Positions 63,501 to 64,000 of a stretch of DNA of 64,000 nucleotides are shown piece after piece. The notes beneath the pieces are model-generated. The model worked only from the letters and a program-made list of their open reading frames with translations, was not told the origin of the DNA and ran no database searches. The translations under genes were made by a program, and so were the position numbers. Positions within the stretch are counted from its first letter, which is position 1. Each line of letters begins with the position of its first letter. The DNA lies in the NCBI GenBank assembly GCA_041913045.1, contig JAYSGB010000016.1, positions 13,145 to 77,144 of the forward strand, in the 5' to 3' direction. Origin of the DNA: CAMLOF01 sp041913045. Lineage in GTDB: Bacteria > Pseudomonadota > Gammaproteobacteria > Burkholderiales > Burkholderiaceae_C.

Positions 63501-64000
63501 GAGTTCCCGCAGGATGTCCTCAACGCGCGTCAGGTTCTCGCGCGTGTCGTTGAGGCGGTTGGCCGTTTCGCGCCGACGTTCCTTGTACTTGGACACCCCG
63601 GCTGCTTCTTCCAGGAACAGGCGCAGTTCCTCGGGCTTGGACTCGATGATGCGGCTGATGGTGCCCTGGCCTATGATGGCGTAGGCACGCGGGCCCAGGC
63701 CGGTGCCCAGGAACACGTCCTGCACGTCGCGGCGGCGCACCGGCTGGTTGTTGATGTAGTAGCTGCTGGTGCCGTCGCGAGTGAGCACGCGTTTGACGGC
63801 AATTTCAGCAAACTGGCCCCACTGACCGCCCGCGCGGTGGTCGGCGTTGTCGAACACCAGTTCCACACTGGCGCGACTGGCGGGCTTGCGGTGCGTGGTG
63901 CCGTTGAAAATCACGTCCTGCATGGACTCGCCGCGCAGTTCGCTGGCCTTGGACTCACCCAGCACCCAGCGCACCGCGTCCATGATGTTGGACTTGCCGC
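60579..64000 (-). CDS. smc: chromosome segregation protein SMC (5' end outside window)
   Basis: The reading frame is open to base 64000, where the last codons read GKSNIMDAVRWVLGESKASELRGESMQDV; this is the Walker A region, so only about 40 residues are missing. Long coiled coils flank a central hinge (about LGALWSRLHTESGWENAIEAALRE). The C-terminal head has the signature LLSGGEKALTAIAL and Walker B LLDEVDAPLDD. It is the condensin ATPase of the chromosome and is distinct from the JetC protein of the Wadjet operon. Confidence 0.97.
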   Translation of the reverse strand, partial: GKSNIMDAVRWVLGESKASELRGESMQDVIFNGTTHRKPASRASVELVFDNADHRAGGQWGQFAEIAVKRVLTRDGTSSYYINNQPVRRRDVQDVFLGTGLGPRAYAIIGQGTISRIIESKPEELRLFLEEAAGVSKYKERRRETANRLNDTRENLTRVEDILRELNANLEKLEKQAEVAARYHALQAQVGLSQQRLWFLKRRDAEGELARVQSDGLKAVNDLESRMADLRRVEADLEAIRQAHYDAGDQVNQAQGRLYEAGAEVAKLEAEIRYVVEGRQRVQQRMVQLQEQVAQWAQRQETAEAELETLAEQNESAAEHSEILAAQVEEQALQLPALEDALRQAQGKASEQRVAVTQVQQAIQVLAAEQRGIEEQSRQLQQRRERLSADRNAMAAPDETRLIQVREQLEVAQETQAQADARLQELQELLPQLDEERRQAQATVNAESRAQAELSAKLDALKALQEKLKTDGKLQPWLAKHGLDGLGALWSRLHTESGWENAIEAALRERMGALEVSRLEMVRAFAADAPPAKLAFFSPPVSGAAAVQTGVAGLTPLAQRLHQHDAALQALLGEWLHGCYCAATLEEALAARSTLPAGAAIYTPQGHCVTAHHVGFYAPDSEQAGLLARAHEIENLEKQLRAQSLIADEARTALNRAEAAYGDVAQRLQPARREASEQQSRVHELQVEALRLTQLAEQARARSEQLSQDLAEVDDQLEALQERRVTAEARFEELDMQLADGQERHAQLEDGVIEAERRLNQAREQLRALERQAQEATFSQRSLEARRGELQRTIETARQQALALADEQQRAQGELERLSDAAAQGGLQDALDAKLKREQELAAQRSQYDDLTAKLRASDERRLQLERELDPLRSRITEFQLKEQAASLGLEQYNQWLAEAGADLQALEQGIEAEGVKLYGLQGEIDRCQREITALGAVNLAALEELSSARERKQFLDAQSNDLNEAIRTLEDAIKKIDAETRDLLGNTFETVNTHFGKMFPELFGGGQARLVMTGEEILDAGVQVMAQPPGKKNQTIHLLSGGEKALTAIALVFAIFQLNPAPFCLLDEVDAPLDDANTERYAKLVASMSTDTQFLFISHNKIAMEMAKQLIGVTMQEQGVSRIVAVDMETAAGMMEAS

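Overview
The window reads as chromosome of a GC-rich betaproteobacterium, most likely a member of the Comamonadaceae (Acidovorax/Hydrogenophaga-like). The basis is the smc-zipA gene pair, the guaB-guaA pair, the ratA/rnfH/smpB cluster, the pobR/pobA pair and the general protein flavour. Genus cannot be fixed from sequence reading alone.

Positions 1 to about 33,500 are an accessory region dominated by genome defence. It holds: the 3' end of a umuC-like polymerase gene (1-627); a tightly overlapped five-gene operon (888-7541) encoding an all-helical GASH-like protein, two double-GTPase-family proteins, a GAP1-like protein and a caspase-like peptidase, the last two sharing a C-terminal effector-associated domain; a Wadjet-like SMC anti-plasmid operon on the minus strand (jetABCD, 14137 down to 8102) with an HNH nuclease gene divergent from it; a tyrosine recombinase / KfrA-like coiled-coil module (15.5-17.6 kb) with repeat-rich DNA between; and a minus-strand operon (29275 down to 17769) of a WYL (BrxR/CapW-like) regulator, SNF2 helicase, DUF1156 DNA methylase, DUF499 ATPase, a small acidic protein and an Mrr-like nuclease. 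An AT-rich mobilisable module follows (RHH protein, minimal relaxase, two unknowns, AlpA-like regulator), and then a P4-type integrase (33241 down to 32018) that abuts the 3' end of guaA. guaA is a known island insertion locus, so the region probably entered here in one or several steps.

From guaA rightwards the content is ordinary chromosome: GMP synthesis (guaA, guaB); a secreted DUF4124-type protein; rnfH, ratA and smpB; 4-hydroxybenzoate catabolism (pobR/pobA, with a three-half-site operator); an alpha-glucoside uptake and hydrolysis regulon (porin, aglR, aglEFGAK) tied together by a shared LacI-type operator; an MFS transporter; a methylglyoxal reductase/synthase pair; a short family III CoA-transferase; an amino-acid racemase divergent from an Lrp-type regulator; YgiQ; a MarR regulator divergent from an orphan TRAP binding protein; a zinc-ribbon Nudix hydrolase; an Hpt protein; and zipA-smc, with smc running off the window end.

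The two most interesting units are the GTPase/GAP1/caspase operon, which looks like a switch-controlled suicide system, and the SNF2/DUF1156/DUF499/nuclease operon, which resembles DISARM-type systems but lacks drmA, drmB and drmC here. I saw no rRNA, tRNA, CRISPR array or complete insertion sequence. All gene identities come from reading motifs and remembered family features, not from searches.
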